A DNA stretch of 9,138 nucleotides from an uncultured Butyricicoccus sp. (GCA_947575935.1 CANPPM010000104.1:1-9138); one strand, 5' to 3'; shown: positions 1-6,687, numbered from the stretch's first letter. Notes: generated by a model not told the origin, from the sequence alone. A program made the numbers and translations.

Positions 1-53
1 CGGTTGATCTTCTGAATATCATCGGTATTTTTTACCTTAATTGCTCTGGTCAT
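1..53 (-). CDS. N-terminal fragment of an unidentified gene (cut by left edge)
   Basis: An ATG at 53-51 opens a minus-strand frame that runs off the left edge. A GGAGGT ribosome site at 68-63 lies 9 nt before it, and an extended -10 promoter lies about 55 nt upstream. The 17 visible complete residues begin MTRAIKVKNTDDIQKIN. The pattern of a short basic beta-like strand followed by an acidic helix start is reminiscent of small HPr-like phosphocarrier proteins of Firmicutes, but 17 residues cannot establish a family. The start is well supported by ribosome site and promoter; the product is unknown. Confidence 0.6.
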   Translation of the reverse strand, partial: MTRAIKVKNTDDIQKIN

Positions 54-106
54 AAACAATTTACCTCCAGTTCGTAATGTACTTTTTGTTTGCTTTCTAT
101 GTTTCC

Positions 107-115
107 ATTATACCA
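107..115 (-). promoter_or_regulatory. Extended -10 promoter for the leftward gene
   Basis: On the minus strand the bases read TGG-TATAAT, a perfect -10 hexamer (112-107) with the upstream TG of an extended -10. No good -35 is seen about 17 bp upstream (CTTTTC at 135-130), which is tolerable for extended -10 promoters. Transcription would start near 100, giving a leader of about 45 nt that carries the GGAGGT site of the gene beginning at 53. Confidence 0.6.
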
Positions 116-214
116 TGCCGCCGCAAAAAGAAAAGCCCCTATTTGGTGTTTTTTTCATTTTCAGCGTTTTTATGCAAGTCTACAAATCCCCCTTTCTTTT
201 TTAGTGCTTTTTAA

Positions 215-245
215 CGAAATTCAAATTGTGGATTTATGAATTTCG
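215..245. repeat. Inverted repeat CGAAATTC / GAATTTCG
   Basis: The arms at 215-222 and 238-245 are perfect 8-base inverted copies around a 15-base centre. That centre also contains AAAT (223-226) and ATTT (232-235), which can pair if a 2-base bulge is allowed. There is no T-run after it on either strand, so it does not look like an intrinsic terminator. A regulator-binding site or a cruciform is possible. It lies about 145 bp upstream of the importer promoter and 100 bp upstream of the leftward one. Confidence 0.4.
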
Positions 246-390
246 CCAATACTTCAAGTGCACAGAACGATCTTTCCCGGCAATTTTTCTTCCACACCGC
301 CCTTTGATGTTTCAACCGCCGAAGCCTTTTTCACCCCCAACCGGCAAAAGCTGTGGTTTCCCTCACAGAAAAGTTTTTTAGAAATTTATC

Positions 391-419
391 TTGACCCGAG
401 CGCTTTTAGCTGCTAAAAT
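391..419 (+). promoter_or_regulatory. Promoter of the ABC importer operon
   Basis: The -35 TTGACC (391-396) and the -10 TAAAAT (414-419) are separated by exactly 17 bp. A TG dinucleotide at 411-412 adds an extended -10. This is the best vegetative (sigma-A type) promoter in the window. Transcription would begin near 426, leaving a leader of roughly 58 nt before the lipoprotein start at 484. Confidence 0.75.
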
Positions 420-427
420 GGGAAACT

Positions 428-453
428 GTAGGTAGGAGCTTTTCCTCCCCTGC
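428..453 (+). other. Possible 5'-UTR hairpin at the start of the importer mRNA
   Basis: AGGA (434-437) pairs with TCCT (443-446) around a GCTTT loop. The stem can be extended outward with GG/CC and GTA/TGC pairs, interrupted by one mismatch and one bulge. It would sit almost at the predicted mRNA 5' end, where such stems can protect the transcript. It leaves the ribosome site at 471-476 free. Confidence 0.3.
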
Positions 454-483
454 GAATCGTTTCATCAAAAGGAAGGTTTCATA

Positions 484-1527
484 ATGAAAGCAACAAAGAA
501 GATTCTTGCGCTGCTGCTGGCCGGCCTCATGGTACTAAGCATGGCCGCCTGCGGCGGAAATGACGGCGGCAATGTAGACAATACTGGTTCTGGTACCCCT
601 GCCACCGACAACAGCACCCCTGCTAACGACAACTCTGAAGCAACCGGTTCCTATACCATCGGCATTTGCCAGCTGATGGAGCACGAAGCGCTTGATGCAG
701 CAACAAAGGGTTTTCAGGACGCACTGACCGACACATTGGGCGACAAGGTCTCCTATGAGTATCAGAACGCACAAGGCGACGCCAACACTTGTTCAACGAT
801 CATCAACGGTTTCGTTTCGAGCGGCGTTGATCTGATCCTTGCCAACGCAACCCCTGCACTGCAGGCTGCCGCCGCAGGCACCAGTGAAATTCCGATTCTG
901 GGCACCTCAGTTACTGAGTATGGCGTTGCACTGAGCATCGAAGACTTTGATGGTACTGTTGGCGGCAATATTTCCGGTACCTCTGACCTCGCCCCCCTCG
1001 CGGAACAAGCCGCAATGATTAAAGAATGGATGCCTGACGTGCAGACTGTTGGCCTACTGTACTGCTCTGCAGAGCCCAACTCCCAGTATCAGGTAGACGT
1101 AGTCAAGGCAGAACTGGAAAAGCTGGGCTGCACCGCAGCACTGTATCCCTTTGCTGATTCCAACGACCTTGCCGCTGTCTGCACCACTGCAGCAAATGAA
1201 AACAACGCCCTGTATGTACCAACCGATAACACTGCGGCTAATAATACCGGTATCATCGATAATATTTGCCGTCCAGCAAAAATTCCGGTTTTCTGCGGTG
1301 AAGAAGGCATTGTCCGCGGTTGTGGCGTTGCTACCCTATCGATCAGCTACTATGATCTGGGCCGCACCACTGGTGAAATGGCGGCGCAGATTCTGACCGG
1401 AGAAGCGGATATTTCTTCCATGCCAGTTGCTTATACCACCGTTACCAAGAAATACAACGCAGATATCTGCGAAGAACTGGGGATTACGGTCCCGGACGGA
1501 TATGAAGCGGTAACGCCGGCAGCATAA
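484..1527 (+). CDS. ABC transporter substrate-binding lipoprotein (TrpX-like family)
   Basis: This is the solute receptor of a three-gene importer, anchored outside the membrane. The 347-residue product starts with a basic and hydrophobic signal peptide ending in the lipobox M-A-A-C, with Cys23 as the lipidation site. A low-complexity G/N/D/S/T linker follows at 24-55, then a two-lobe binding fold. Family features include IGICQLMEHEALDAATKGF (59-77), ISGTSDL (163-169), the ALYVPTDNT stretch (242-250) and YYDLGRTTGEMAAQIL (289-304). This pattern fits the ABC_sub_bind family, some members of which are predicted tryptophan or tyrosine receptors. GGAAGG at 471-476 lies 7 nt before the ATG, and a good promoter is at 391-419. 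The exact substrate cannot be read from the sequence. Nine cysteines besides Cys23 are unusual for an exported protein and suit an anaerobe. Confidence 0.93.
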   Translation: MKATKKILALLLAGLMVLSMAACGGNDGGNVDNTGSGTPATDNSTPANDNSEATGSYTIGICQLMEHEALDAATKGFQDALTDTLGDKVSYEYQNAQGDANTCSTIINGFVSSGVDLILANATPALQAAAAGTSEIPILGTSVTEYGVALSIEDFDGTVGGNISGTSDLAPLAEQAAMIKEWMPDVQTVGLLYCSAEPNSQYQVDVVKAELEKLGCTAALYPFADSNDLAAVCTTAANENNALYVPTDNTAANNTGIIDNICRPAKIPVFCGEEGIVRGCGVATLSISYYDLGRTTGEMAAQILTGEADISSMPVAYTTVTKKYNADICEELGITVPDGYEAVTPAA

Positions 1528-1545
1528 GCGTTCGGAAAAACCTAT

Positions 1546-1586
1546 AAAAAACAGTGAAAAAGGACTTCCCTTTTTCACTGTTTTTT
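1546..1586 (+). terminator. Intrinsic terminator between the lipoprotein and permease genes
   Basis: A perfect stem pairs 1546-1563 with 1569-1586 around the loop ACTTC. The core is ACAGTGAAAAAGG with its complement, followed by six T's. It starts about 19 nt after the lipoprotein stop. In ABC operons such a site usually makes the binding protein more abundant than the membrane parts. The A-rich left arm means it could also work on the opposite strand. Confidence 0.9.
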
Positions 1587-1594
1587 GTTATAAT
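1586..1594 (+). promoter_or_regulatory. Extended -10 element at the tail of the terminator
   Basis: TGT-TATAAT is a perfect -10 (1589-1594) with an upstream TG at 1586-1587. No clear -35 exists; TTCCCT at 1566-1571 has the right spacing but is weak. It would start transcription near 1601, just before the permease ribosome site, so the permease and ATPase could be transcribed independently of read-through. The T-run and A/T-rich surroundings make chance similarity possible. Confidence 0.45.
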
Positions 1595-1619
1595 ATTAAT
1601 ATCTATGTGCATTTTGTTT

Positions 1620-1626
1620 GGAGGGG
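1620..1626 (+). promoter_or_regulatory. Ribosome binding site that fixes the permease start at TTG 1632
   Basis: GGAGGGG lies 5 nt before a TTG codon at 1632-1634 (7 nt if counted from GGAGG). The upstream GTG at 1554, in the same frame, falls inside the terminator stem and has no ribosome site. The TTG is therefore the likely start. Confidence 0.8.
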
Positions 1627-1631
1627 TTTCT

Positions 1632-2531
1632 TTGATTTCAACCATTCTTTCACGTCTGGTCTCACTGCCGGGTGCAATGCCAGGCGCTATGGCGCAGGGT
1701 CTGATTTGGGGTATCATGGCCATTGGCGTGTATATCACCTACCGCATTCTCGATGTTGCAGATCTAACCGTTGACGGCTCGTTCTGCACTGGCGGTGCAG
1801 TATGCATTATGTTGATGCTGGCCGGCTATAATGTATGGTTATCACTGCTGGCCGCAGTGGCCGCAGGTATGCTGACTGGTCTGGCAACTGGTATTTTTCA
1901 TACTTTTATGGGGATACCAGCCATCCTTGCCGGTATTTTGACCCAGCTCTCTCTTTATTCGATCAACTTAAAAATTATGGGCAAGTCCAACCAAGCCATC
2001 AACGTGGACAAGTTTAACCTGCTGGTTTCACTGCGCTGGGTTAAAGACGCAGCCGTCCGCAATCCGCTAATCATGATTGCTGTGCTTTACTGGTTTTTTG
2101 GGACAGAACTCGGCTGCGGCATCCGTGCAACTGGCTCCAACCCTAATATGGGCCGCGCGCAGGGCATCAACACAGATTTTAACAAAGTACTCGGTCTCAT
2201 GCTTTCAAACGCACTGGTTGCTTTTTCAGGCGCACTGCTGACCCAATACCAAGGCTTTGCTGACGTCAGCATGGGCCGCGGCGCAATCGTCATCGGCCTT
2301 GCAGCCTGCATTATCGGCGAAGCAGTCTTTGGCCGGATTTTCCACAATTTTGCACTCCGGCTGCTGTCCGTAGCCCTTGGCTCAATTATTTATTACATCG
2401 TCATCCAAATCGTCTTAGTGCTCGGCCTGGATGCCAACCTTCTTAAACTGCTCTCGGCGTTAGTCGTTGCAGTCTTCCTCGCCATCCCTTATTGGAAGGG
2501 GAAATATTTTTCAAAAGGAGGGAAAAAATGA
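1632..2531 (+). CDS. ABC transporter permease (TrpY-like, BPD_transp_2 family)
   Basis: This is the membrane channel of the importer. With the TTG start it has 299 residues and roughly eight hydrophobic segments, from AQGLIWGIMAIGVYITYRIL near the start to a C-terminal helix ending in a basic tail. Family motifs are LDVADLTVDGSF (40-51), GIPAILAGILTQLSLYSINL before a conserved MGKSN, TGSNPNMGRAQG (about 166-178) and GFADVSMGRGAIVIGLAACI starting at 208. These match the branched-chain-amino-acid/sugar type permeases that accompany ABC_sub_bind receptors. The frame is open back to 1554, but that extension would encode the terminator hairpin and is probably not translated. The stop overlaps the next start as ATGA, indicating translational coupling with the ATPase. 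Confidence 0.92.
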   Translation: MISTILSRLVSLPGAMPGAMAQGLIWGIMAIGVYITYRILDVADLTVDGSFCTGGAVCIMLMLAGYNVWLSLLAAVAAGMLTGLATGIFHTFMGIPAILAGILTQLSLYSINLKIMGKSNQAINVDKFNLLVSLRWVKDAAVRNPLIMIAVLYWFFGTELGCGIRATGSNPNMGRAQGINTDFNKVLGLMLSNALVAFSGALLTQYQGFADVSMGRGAIVIGLAACIIGEAVFGRIFHNFALRLLSVALGSIIYYIVIQIVLVLGLDANLLKLLSALVVAVFLAIPYWKGKYFSKGGKK

Positions 2532-3310
2532 TGCTGGAACTCAAAGGAATTCATAAAACCTTTAATGCAGGCACGATCAATGAGAAAAGAGCGCTGAACG
2601 GAATTGATCTGAAACTTGAACCTGGCGATTTCGTCACAATCATTGGTGGAAACGGCGCCGGAAAATCCACTATGCTGAACGCAATTTCCGGGGTTTTTCC
2701 GGTTGACCAAGGCTCTATTGTAATCGGCCACACCGATGTCACGTCTCTGCCAGAGTATAAACGCGCCAAATATCTCGGCCGTGTATTTCAGGATCCTATG
2801 ATGGGCACCGCCGCCAATATGGGTATTGAAGAAAACCTTGCTCTTGCAGCACGTCGCGGCGACGCCCGTACCTTCCGCAAAGGCATTACCGCCAAGGAGC
2901 GCGAGCTTTATCGCGAAAAGCTCGCGCCTCTCGGACTGGGATTGGAAAACCGTATGACGAGCAAGGTTGGTTTACTCTCGGGCGGCCAGCGGCAGGCGCT
3001 TACCCTGCTGATGGCGACAATCAAAAAACCCAGCTTGCTCTTATTGGATGAGCACACTGCAGCGCTTGACCCAAAAACCGCCGATAAAGTACTGCAACTG
3101 ACTGACGAAATCATTCGCCGTGACCAACTAACCGCGCTGATGGTCACACACAACATGCGTAATGCGATCACCTATGGGAACCGCCTTGTAATGATGAATG
3201 AAGGCCGTATCGTAGTTGACATCAAAGGAGAAGAAAAGCAAAATCTACAGGTGTCCGATCTACTCAAAAAGTTTAATATTGAAAATGACCGGATGCTTCT
3301 CAGTGAATAA
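2528..3310 (+). CDS. ABC transporter ATP-binding protein (TrpZ-like)
   Basis: This cytoplasmic ATPase powers the importer. The 260-residue product carries every expected motif: Walker A GGNGAGKST (40-48, Lys46), Q-loop Gln88 in VFQDP, signature LSGGQRQ (150-156), Walker B LLLLDE with Asp174 and Glu175, D-loop AALDP (178-182) and the switch His208 in VTHNM. The start ATG at 2528 overlaps the permease TGA at 2529-2531. AAGGAGGG at 2515-2522 precedes it by 5 nt, and a second ATG at 2531 is equally possible with 8 nt spacing. An in-frame ATG at 2492 lies inside the permease gene without a ribosome site and was rejected. Together with the two genes before it, it forms a complete importer. Confidence 0.95.
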   Translation: MMLELKGIHKTFNAGTINEKRALNGIDLKLEPGDFVTIIGGNGAGKSTMLNAISGVFPVDQGSIVIGHTDVTSLPEYKRAKYLGRVFQDPMMGTAANMGIEENLALAARRGDARTFRKGITAKERELYREKLAPLGLGLENRMTSKVGLLSGGQRQALTLLMATIKKPSLLLLDEHTAALDPKTADKVLQLTDEIIRRDQLTALMVTHNMRNAITYGNRLVMMNEGRIVVDIKGEEKQNLQVSDLLKKFNIENDRMLLSE

Positions 3311-3360
3311 AACCAAGCCCACACTAGCAATCTGCTTTGAAAAATGCAGCGCTGCCAAAG

Positions 3361-3387
3361 TCTGCCGTCTGGAAGCACTACGGCAGA
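3361..3387 (+). other. Hairpin after the importer operon
   Basis: TCTGCCGT (3361-3368) pairs perfectly with ACGGCAGA (3380-3387) over an 11-base loop. A T-run occurs only about 17 bases later (3405-3410), so this is not a standard intrinsic terminator. It may be a weak 3' end or an RNA-stabilising stem. A 10-base palindrome GCAGCGCTGC lies just before it at 3346-3355. Confidence 0.35.
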
Positions 3388-3400
3388 GCAAACCTGGAAT

Positions 3401-3428
3401 TTGATTTTTTGTTCTGCTAAAATACGAT
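3401..3428 (+). promoter_or_regulatory. Possible tex promoter
   Basis: TTGATT (3401-3406) and TACGAT (3423-3428) are 16 bp apart. Alternatively TGC-TAAAAT at 3415-3423 is an extended -10, identical in its nine bases to that of the importer promoter, but with a poor -35. Either would give tex its own transcript with a leader of about 95-100 nt. Because no clear terminator separates tex from the importer, read-through is also possible. Confidence 0.4.
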
Positions 3429-3479
3429 ATCTTCCACACGCTGTGCAAACCGCAAAAGACCTGTTATTTCCGATCTGCC

Positions 3480-3503
3480 ATAAGGGGCTTAACCTGCCCT
3501 TAT
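3480..3503 (+). other. Hairpin just upstream of the tex ribosome site
   Basis: ATAAGGG (3480-3486) and CCCTTAT (3497-3503) form a 7-bp stem with a 10-base loop. It ends 10 bases before the AAGGAG at 3514-3519. It could affect translation initiation or mRNA stability; no known regulatory RNA is recognised. Confidence 0.3.
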
Positions 3504-3527
3504 CCCAAATCCCAAGGAGCTCATAAA

Positions 3528-5687
3528 ATGAATGCTATGATTCAGACCCTGGCACGTGAACTGGGGCAATCCGAGACGCATGTAGAAAACGTAATTACCC
3601 TAATTGACGAGGGCAATACCATTCCCTTTATCGCCCGATACCGCAAAGAGCTGCATGGCTCTATGGACGACCAGCTGCTGCGTGCATTGGCCGATCGCCT
3701 GCAGTATTTACGCAATCTGGAAACCCGGAAAAATGAGGTTAAAACCGCAATTGAAACGCAGGGAAAGCTAACTGATTCGCTCGCTGCTGCAGTCGAGGCC
3801 GCCGTTACGCTTTCCGAGGTTGAAGATCTCTATCGCCCATACAAGCAAAAACGGCGTACCCGTGCAACGATCGCACGGGAAAAGGGACTCGCTCCCCTGG
3901 CAGATATGTTGTTCTCCCAAGACGAACCCTGTCCCCAGCCAGCGGAAGCCGCACTCGCATTCGTTGATCCGGAAAAAAACGTAGAGACCGTTGAAGAGGC
4001 GCTGCAGGGTGCAAATGATATCATTGCCGAAATGATATCTGACGACGCCGCGCTTCGCAAAATACTGCGCAGTCTTTATCTCCGTCGTGCCATGTTGATA
4101 TCCAAGGCGGCAGAAAAGGAGCCGGAAGATTCTGTTTACCGTCTCTATTATGATTTTAAGTGCCCATTGAACCGCATTCAGGGTTATCAAACGCTGGCAA
4201 TCAATCGCGGTGAACGTGAGAACATGCTCAAAGTCAGCATTGAACTACATGCGGAAGAGGCCCACATTGCTGTACGGCGTGCATGCGTACCTGGCCGTGC
4301 ATCTATGGACTTTGTACGGGCTGCAGCTGACGATGCCTATGACCGGCTTATTCAGCCCTCCATGGAACGGGAAATGCGCAGTTATCTGACCGAGCAGGCA
4401 GATGAAGGCGCCATCCATATGTTTGCACTAAATCTAAAACCACTGCTCATGCAGCCGCCGGTCAGAGGTAAAGTTACTATGGGCCTAGATCCAGGTTATC
4501 GCATGGGCTGTAAGGTCGCGGTAGTAGATGGCACCGGAAAGGTACTTGATACCGCTGTCGTCTACCCTACCCACGGCGCACGCCAAAAAGAAGAATGCAT
4601 TAGCCGTCTGTCTGCAATGATCAAGACGCACCATGTTGCACACATCGCAATCGGAAACGGTACTGCTAGCCGGGAAACAGAGCAAATGACCATTGAACTC
4701 ATCCGGCGTCTTGGCAGCAGCGTCAGTTATATGATTGTCAACGAAGCAGGTGCATCCGTATATTCGGCAAGTAAGTTAGCTGCCGAGGAATTTCCTGATT
4801 ACGACGTCAACCTGCGCAGTGCCGTCTCGATTGCCCGCCGCCTGCAAGATCCTCTTGCCGAACTAGTCAAGATTGATCCAAAGGCAATCGGCGTCGGCCA
4901 ATACCAACACGATATGCCACAAGCACGGCTGGGTGAAGCACTGGGCGGCGTAGTTGAAGACTGTGTCAATGCAGTCGGTGTGGATGCCAATACTGCCTCC
5001 CCCTCTCTGCTACAGCGTGTCTCTGGCTTAAACGCTACAACTGCTAAAAATATTGTAAAATATCGAGAAGAAAATGGGATATTCACTGCCCGGAAACAAT
5101 TATTAAAAGTGCCTAAATTAGGGCCAAAAGCATTTGAACAGTGCGCAGGTTTTCTGCGTGTCCCGGAAAGTGAAAGCGTGCTAGACAATACCGGCGTCCA
5201 CCCCGAAAGCTATAAAGCCGCTGAAAAATTGCTTCACGAATGCGGATACTCGCTGCAGGATGTGCGTACTGGACAACTCAGCGAACTGAAGAGCCGTGCA
5301 GAGCAAACAGGTCTTCCTGTTCTCTCAGAAGTTTGCGGTGTTGGCGTGCCAACCCTACAAGATATTTTGAAGGAATTGCTAAAGCCTGGACGAGACCCCC
5401 GTGACGAACTGCCTCCCCCGATCCTCCGAACCGACGTTATGGAGGCTAAAGACCTAAAACCGGGGATGGAGCTGCAAGGAACGGTACGCAACGTCATCGA
5501 TTTCGGCGCGTTTGTTGATGTCGGTGTTCACCAAGACGGCCTGGTACACATCTCCAAGCTGAAAAAACGGGTACGTCATCCTTCTGAGCTGCTCTCAGTA
5601 GGGGATGTAATCACCGTTTGGGTTACAGAAGTCGACGAAAAGAAAAAACGTATCGGGCTGACTATGCGCAAACCAGACGGTATGTAA
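3528..5687 (+). CDS. tex: Tex family RNA-binding transcription accessory protein
   Basis: Tex is a conserved cytoplasmic nucleic-acid-binding factor linked to transcription and, in some bacteria, to toxin expression and stress; it is the bacterial relative of eukaryotic Spt6. The 719-residue product has the family layout. An N-terminal helical region carries IPFIARYRKE (about 32-41) and DLYRPYKQKRRTRATIA (about 100-116). A YqgF/RNase-H-like domain begins near residue 318 with GLDPGYRMG. Tandem helix-hairpin-helix elements lie at about 490-550, including LNATTAKNIVKYREENG and VPKLGPKAFEQCAGFLRV. An S1 RNA-binding domain at about 643-714 starts GMELQGTVRNVIDFGAFVDV. Length is normal for the family. 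AAGGAG at 3514-3519 lies 8 nt before the ATG; another ATG three codons in is less well placed. A strong terminator follows. Confidence 0.97.
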   Translation: MNAMIQTLARELGQSETHVENVITLIDEGNTIPFIARYRKELHGSMDDQLLRALADRLQYLRNLETRKNEVKTAIETQGKLTDSLAAAVEAAVTLSEVEDLYRPYKQKRRTRATIAREKGLAPLADMLFSQDEPCPQPAEAALAFVDPEKNVETVEEALQGANDIIAEMISDDAALRKILRSLYLRRAMLISKAAEKEPEDSVYRLYYDFKCPLNRIQGYQTLAINRGERENMLKVSIELHAEEAHIAVRRACVPGRASMDFVRAAADDAYDRLIQPSMEREMRSYLTEQADEGAIHMFALNLKPLLMQPPVRGKVTMGLDPGYRMGCKVAVVDGTGKVLDTAVVYPTHGARQKEECISRLSAMIKTHHVAHIAIGNGTASRETEQMTIELIRRLGSSVSYMIVNEAGASVYSASKLAAEEFPDYDVNLRSAVSIARRLQDPLAELVKIDPKAIGVGQYQHDMPQARLGEALGGVVEDCVNAVGVDANTASPSLLQRVSGLNATTAKNIVKYREENGIFTARKQLLKVPKLGPKAFEQCAGFLRVPESESVLDNTGVHPESYKAAEKLLHECGYSLQDVRTGQLSELKSRAEQTGLPVLSEVCGVGVPTLQDILKELLKPGRDPRDELPPPILRTDVMEAKDLKPGMELQGTVRNVIDFGAFVDVGVHQDGLVHISKLKKRVRHPSELLSVGDVITVWVTEVDEKKKRIGLTMRKPDGM

Positions 5688-5722
5688 AGCAAATTACCTG
5701 ACAGAAAAAATAAGCCCGATTG

Positions 5723-5766
5723 AAAAGACTGCTCTACAGCTTTACAGGTTGCAGAGCAGTCTTTTT
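5723..5766 (+). terminator. Intrinsic terminator after tex
   Basis: AAAAGACTGCTCT (5723-5735) pairs perfectly with AGAGCAGTCTTTT (5753-5765). Inside the loop CAGC and GGTTG can pair further. A run of five T's ends the stem (5762-5766). The left arm starts with four A's, so it may also stop leftward transcripts coming from the TraX-family gene. Confidence 0.9.
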
Positions 5767-5922
5767 AGCAGGTTTCGCTGCACTCTCGCGCTAATAGCCT
5801 AGGCAGACCATCAATCGCGCTCTCTTCTCAAAGTATGTTTCCACGCACACACCACAGAAAAAACACCTAAAGCTTTGCTGTTTGCGAGTAATAAATTCCT
5901 CTGAAAGGTTTTTCTCCGTCTT
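5767..5922. other. Intergenic tail between convergent tex and the TraX-family gene
   Basis: This is the remainder of the 235-base gap between two convergent genes. I see no coding frame with a ribosome site and no separate intrinsic terminator for the leftward gene. The shared stem at 5723-5766 is the only good candidate to end both transcripts. Confidence 0.5.
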
Positions 5923-6651
5923 TTATACCATCCTTGCCAGTAGGCCAATGATCAATAGGTGCGCCGGATAGAATAGATAAAAAAACCACTTTGAAAAGAT
6001 CCTTCCCTTTTTCGCACACTGGCCATTGTATAAAAAGAGAATGCATATCCCCGAAGCAAAAATACCCAGCGTCCCACAGAAAGCCCGAAGAATCGCCTCC
6101 CACCACGGATAAAGATACAACCCATTTGGTATCATGAGCAGTGCAAACAGAAGCGCGGCGATCGGATATACCACAAGCAGCCGTTTCCGGGACTCCCCTG
6201 CCCAATCGAATAACAAAGTATACAGTGCTGCAAGCAGAGGCCAATCGCCAACCACAGTACAAAATACCAGCAATATCCGCAGCAAATTGCGTATCACAGG
6301 ATTTCTTACCTTTTCCCTTGTCATGAGCAGCAAAAAACAAATAAATAAAGTATACAGCATATTCAGTCCCCTAAAACGCAGCTGCCCAGGGGCACTAAAC
6401 GCCAGCATAAATGGCAGCTGTGAAAGAACTGCAAAACCTAACAACCGTAATCCATATTTTGTTTTGGAACGGGTATGCGTATAACCCTCTACCAGAAAAT
6501 AGCACATTGTAACAGCAGTAAAATAGCCAATATCCACTAAAATTTCGTACCATATCGATCCGTATGGCAAAAATGCATTGGCAATGTGGTTAAGCAGCAT
6601 CGTAAACATCGCAATGTATTTGATGTTATCACGATCCAGAGGCCTTTTCAT
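5923..6651 (-). CDS. TraX family membrane protein
   Basis: The 242-residue product is strongly hydrophobic, with about seven or eight probable membrane segments. It shows the TraX pattern: an N-terminal DNIKYIAMFTMLLNHIANAF (8-27, His22), a central FLVEGYTHTRSKTKYGLRLL (52-71, His59), GDWPLLAALYTLLFDWAG (135-152) and a terminal YLFYPAHLL (225-233, His231). TraX of the F plasmid is needed for N-acetylation of pilin, but many Firmicutes carry chromosomal copies with no conjugation genes and unknown role; an acyl-transfer reaction in the membrane is an inference. The ATG at 6651 has GGAAGG about 11 nt upstream, a slightly long spacing, and no better in-frame start was found. It lies 147 nt downstream of the metal ATPase on the same strand. 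An overlapping frame at 5867-6340 is a shadow. Confidence 0.88.
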   Translation of the reverse strand: MKRPLDRDNIKYIAMFTMLLNHIANAFLPYGSIWYEILVDIGYFTAVTMCYFLVEGYTHTRSKTKYGLRLLGFAVLSQLPFMLAFSAPGQLRFRGLNMLYTLFICFLLLMTREKVRNPVIRNLLRILLVFCTVVGDWPLLAALYTLLFDWAGESRKRLLVVYPIAALLFALLMIPNGLYLYPWWEAILRAFCGTLGIFASGICILFLYNGQCAKKGRIFSKWFFYLFYPAHLLIIGLLARMV

Positions 6652-6677
6652 GATACATTCACACCTTCCAGCTCTCT

Positions 6678-6683
6678 ATTATA
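6678..6683 (-). promoter_or_regulatory. -10 element for the TraX-family gene
   Basis: The minus strand reads a perfect TATAAT at 6683-6678, preceded directly by TG. A convincing -35 is not seen. Transcription would start near 6671, about 20 nt before the start codon and just ahead of the GGAAGG site. The inverted repeat at 6688-6712 covers the place where the -35 would be. Confidence 0.45.
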
Positions 6684-6687
6684 CATG

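Larger units (their letters stand above)
54..483. other. Divergent intergenic region of 430 bp without a gene
   Basis: No credible coding frame is present on either strand. It holds the leftward promoter near 107-115, a T-rich stretch at about 150-215, an inverted repeat at 215-245, a small CTGTG/CACAG repeat at 351-368, the rightward promoter at 391-419 and a short leader with a hairpin at 428-453. About 270 bases between the two promoters have no assigned role. No T-box consensus, riboswitch core or terminator could be recognised. Confidence 0.7.

Noticed and set aside
351..377. Terminator-like CTGTG/CACAG stem followed by T's
   Set aside because: The stem is only 5 bp, the T-run is separated by AAAAG, and no transcript is expected to end there.
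54..483. T-box or riboswitch in the leader of the importer operon
   Set aside because: No T-box consensus, no antiterminator/terminator pair before the start, and the predicted transcript begins only about 58 nt before the gene.
5867..6340. Minus-strand frame of 157 codons
   Set aside because: It overlaps the TraX-family gene in another frame, has no ribosome site and no recognisable motif, while the overlapped frame has clear family motifs.
6134..6484. Plus-strand frame of 116 codons opposite the TraX-family gene
   Set aside because: Antisense shadow without a ribosome site or family features.
5923..6651. Evidence of a conjugative element from the TraX-like gene
   Set aside because: No relaxase, type IV secretion, integrase or attachment-site sequence is present; chromosomal TraX homologues are common.
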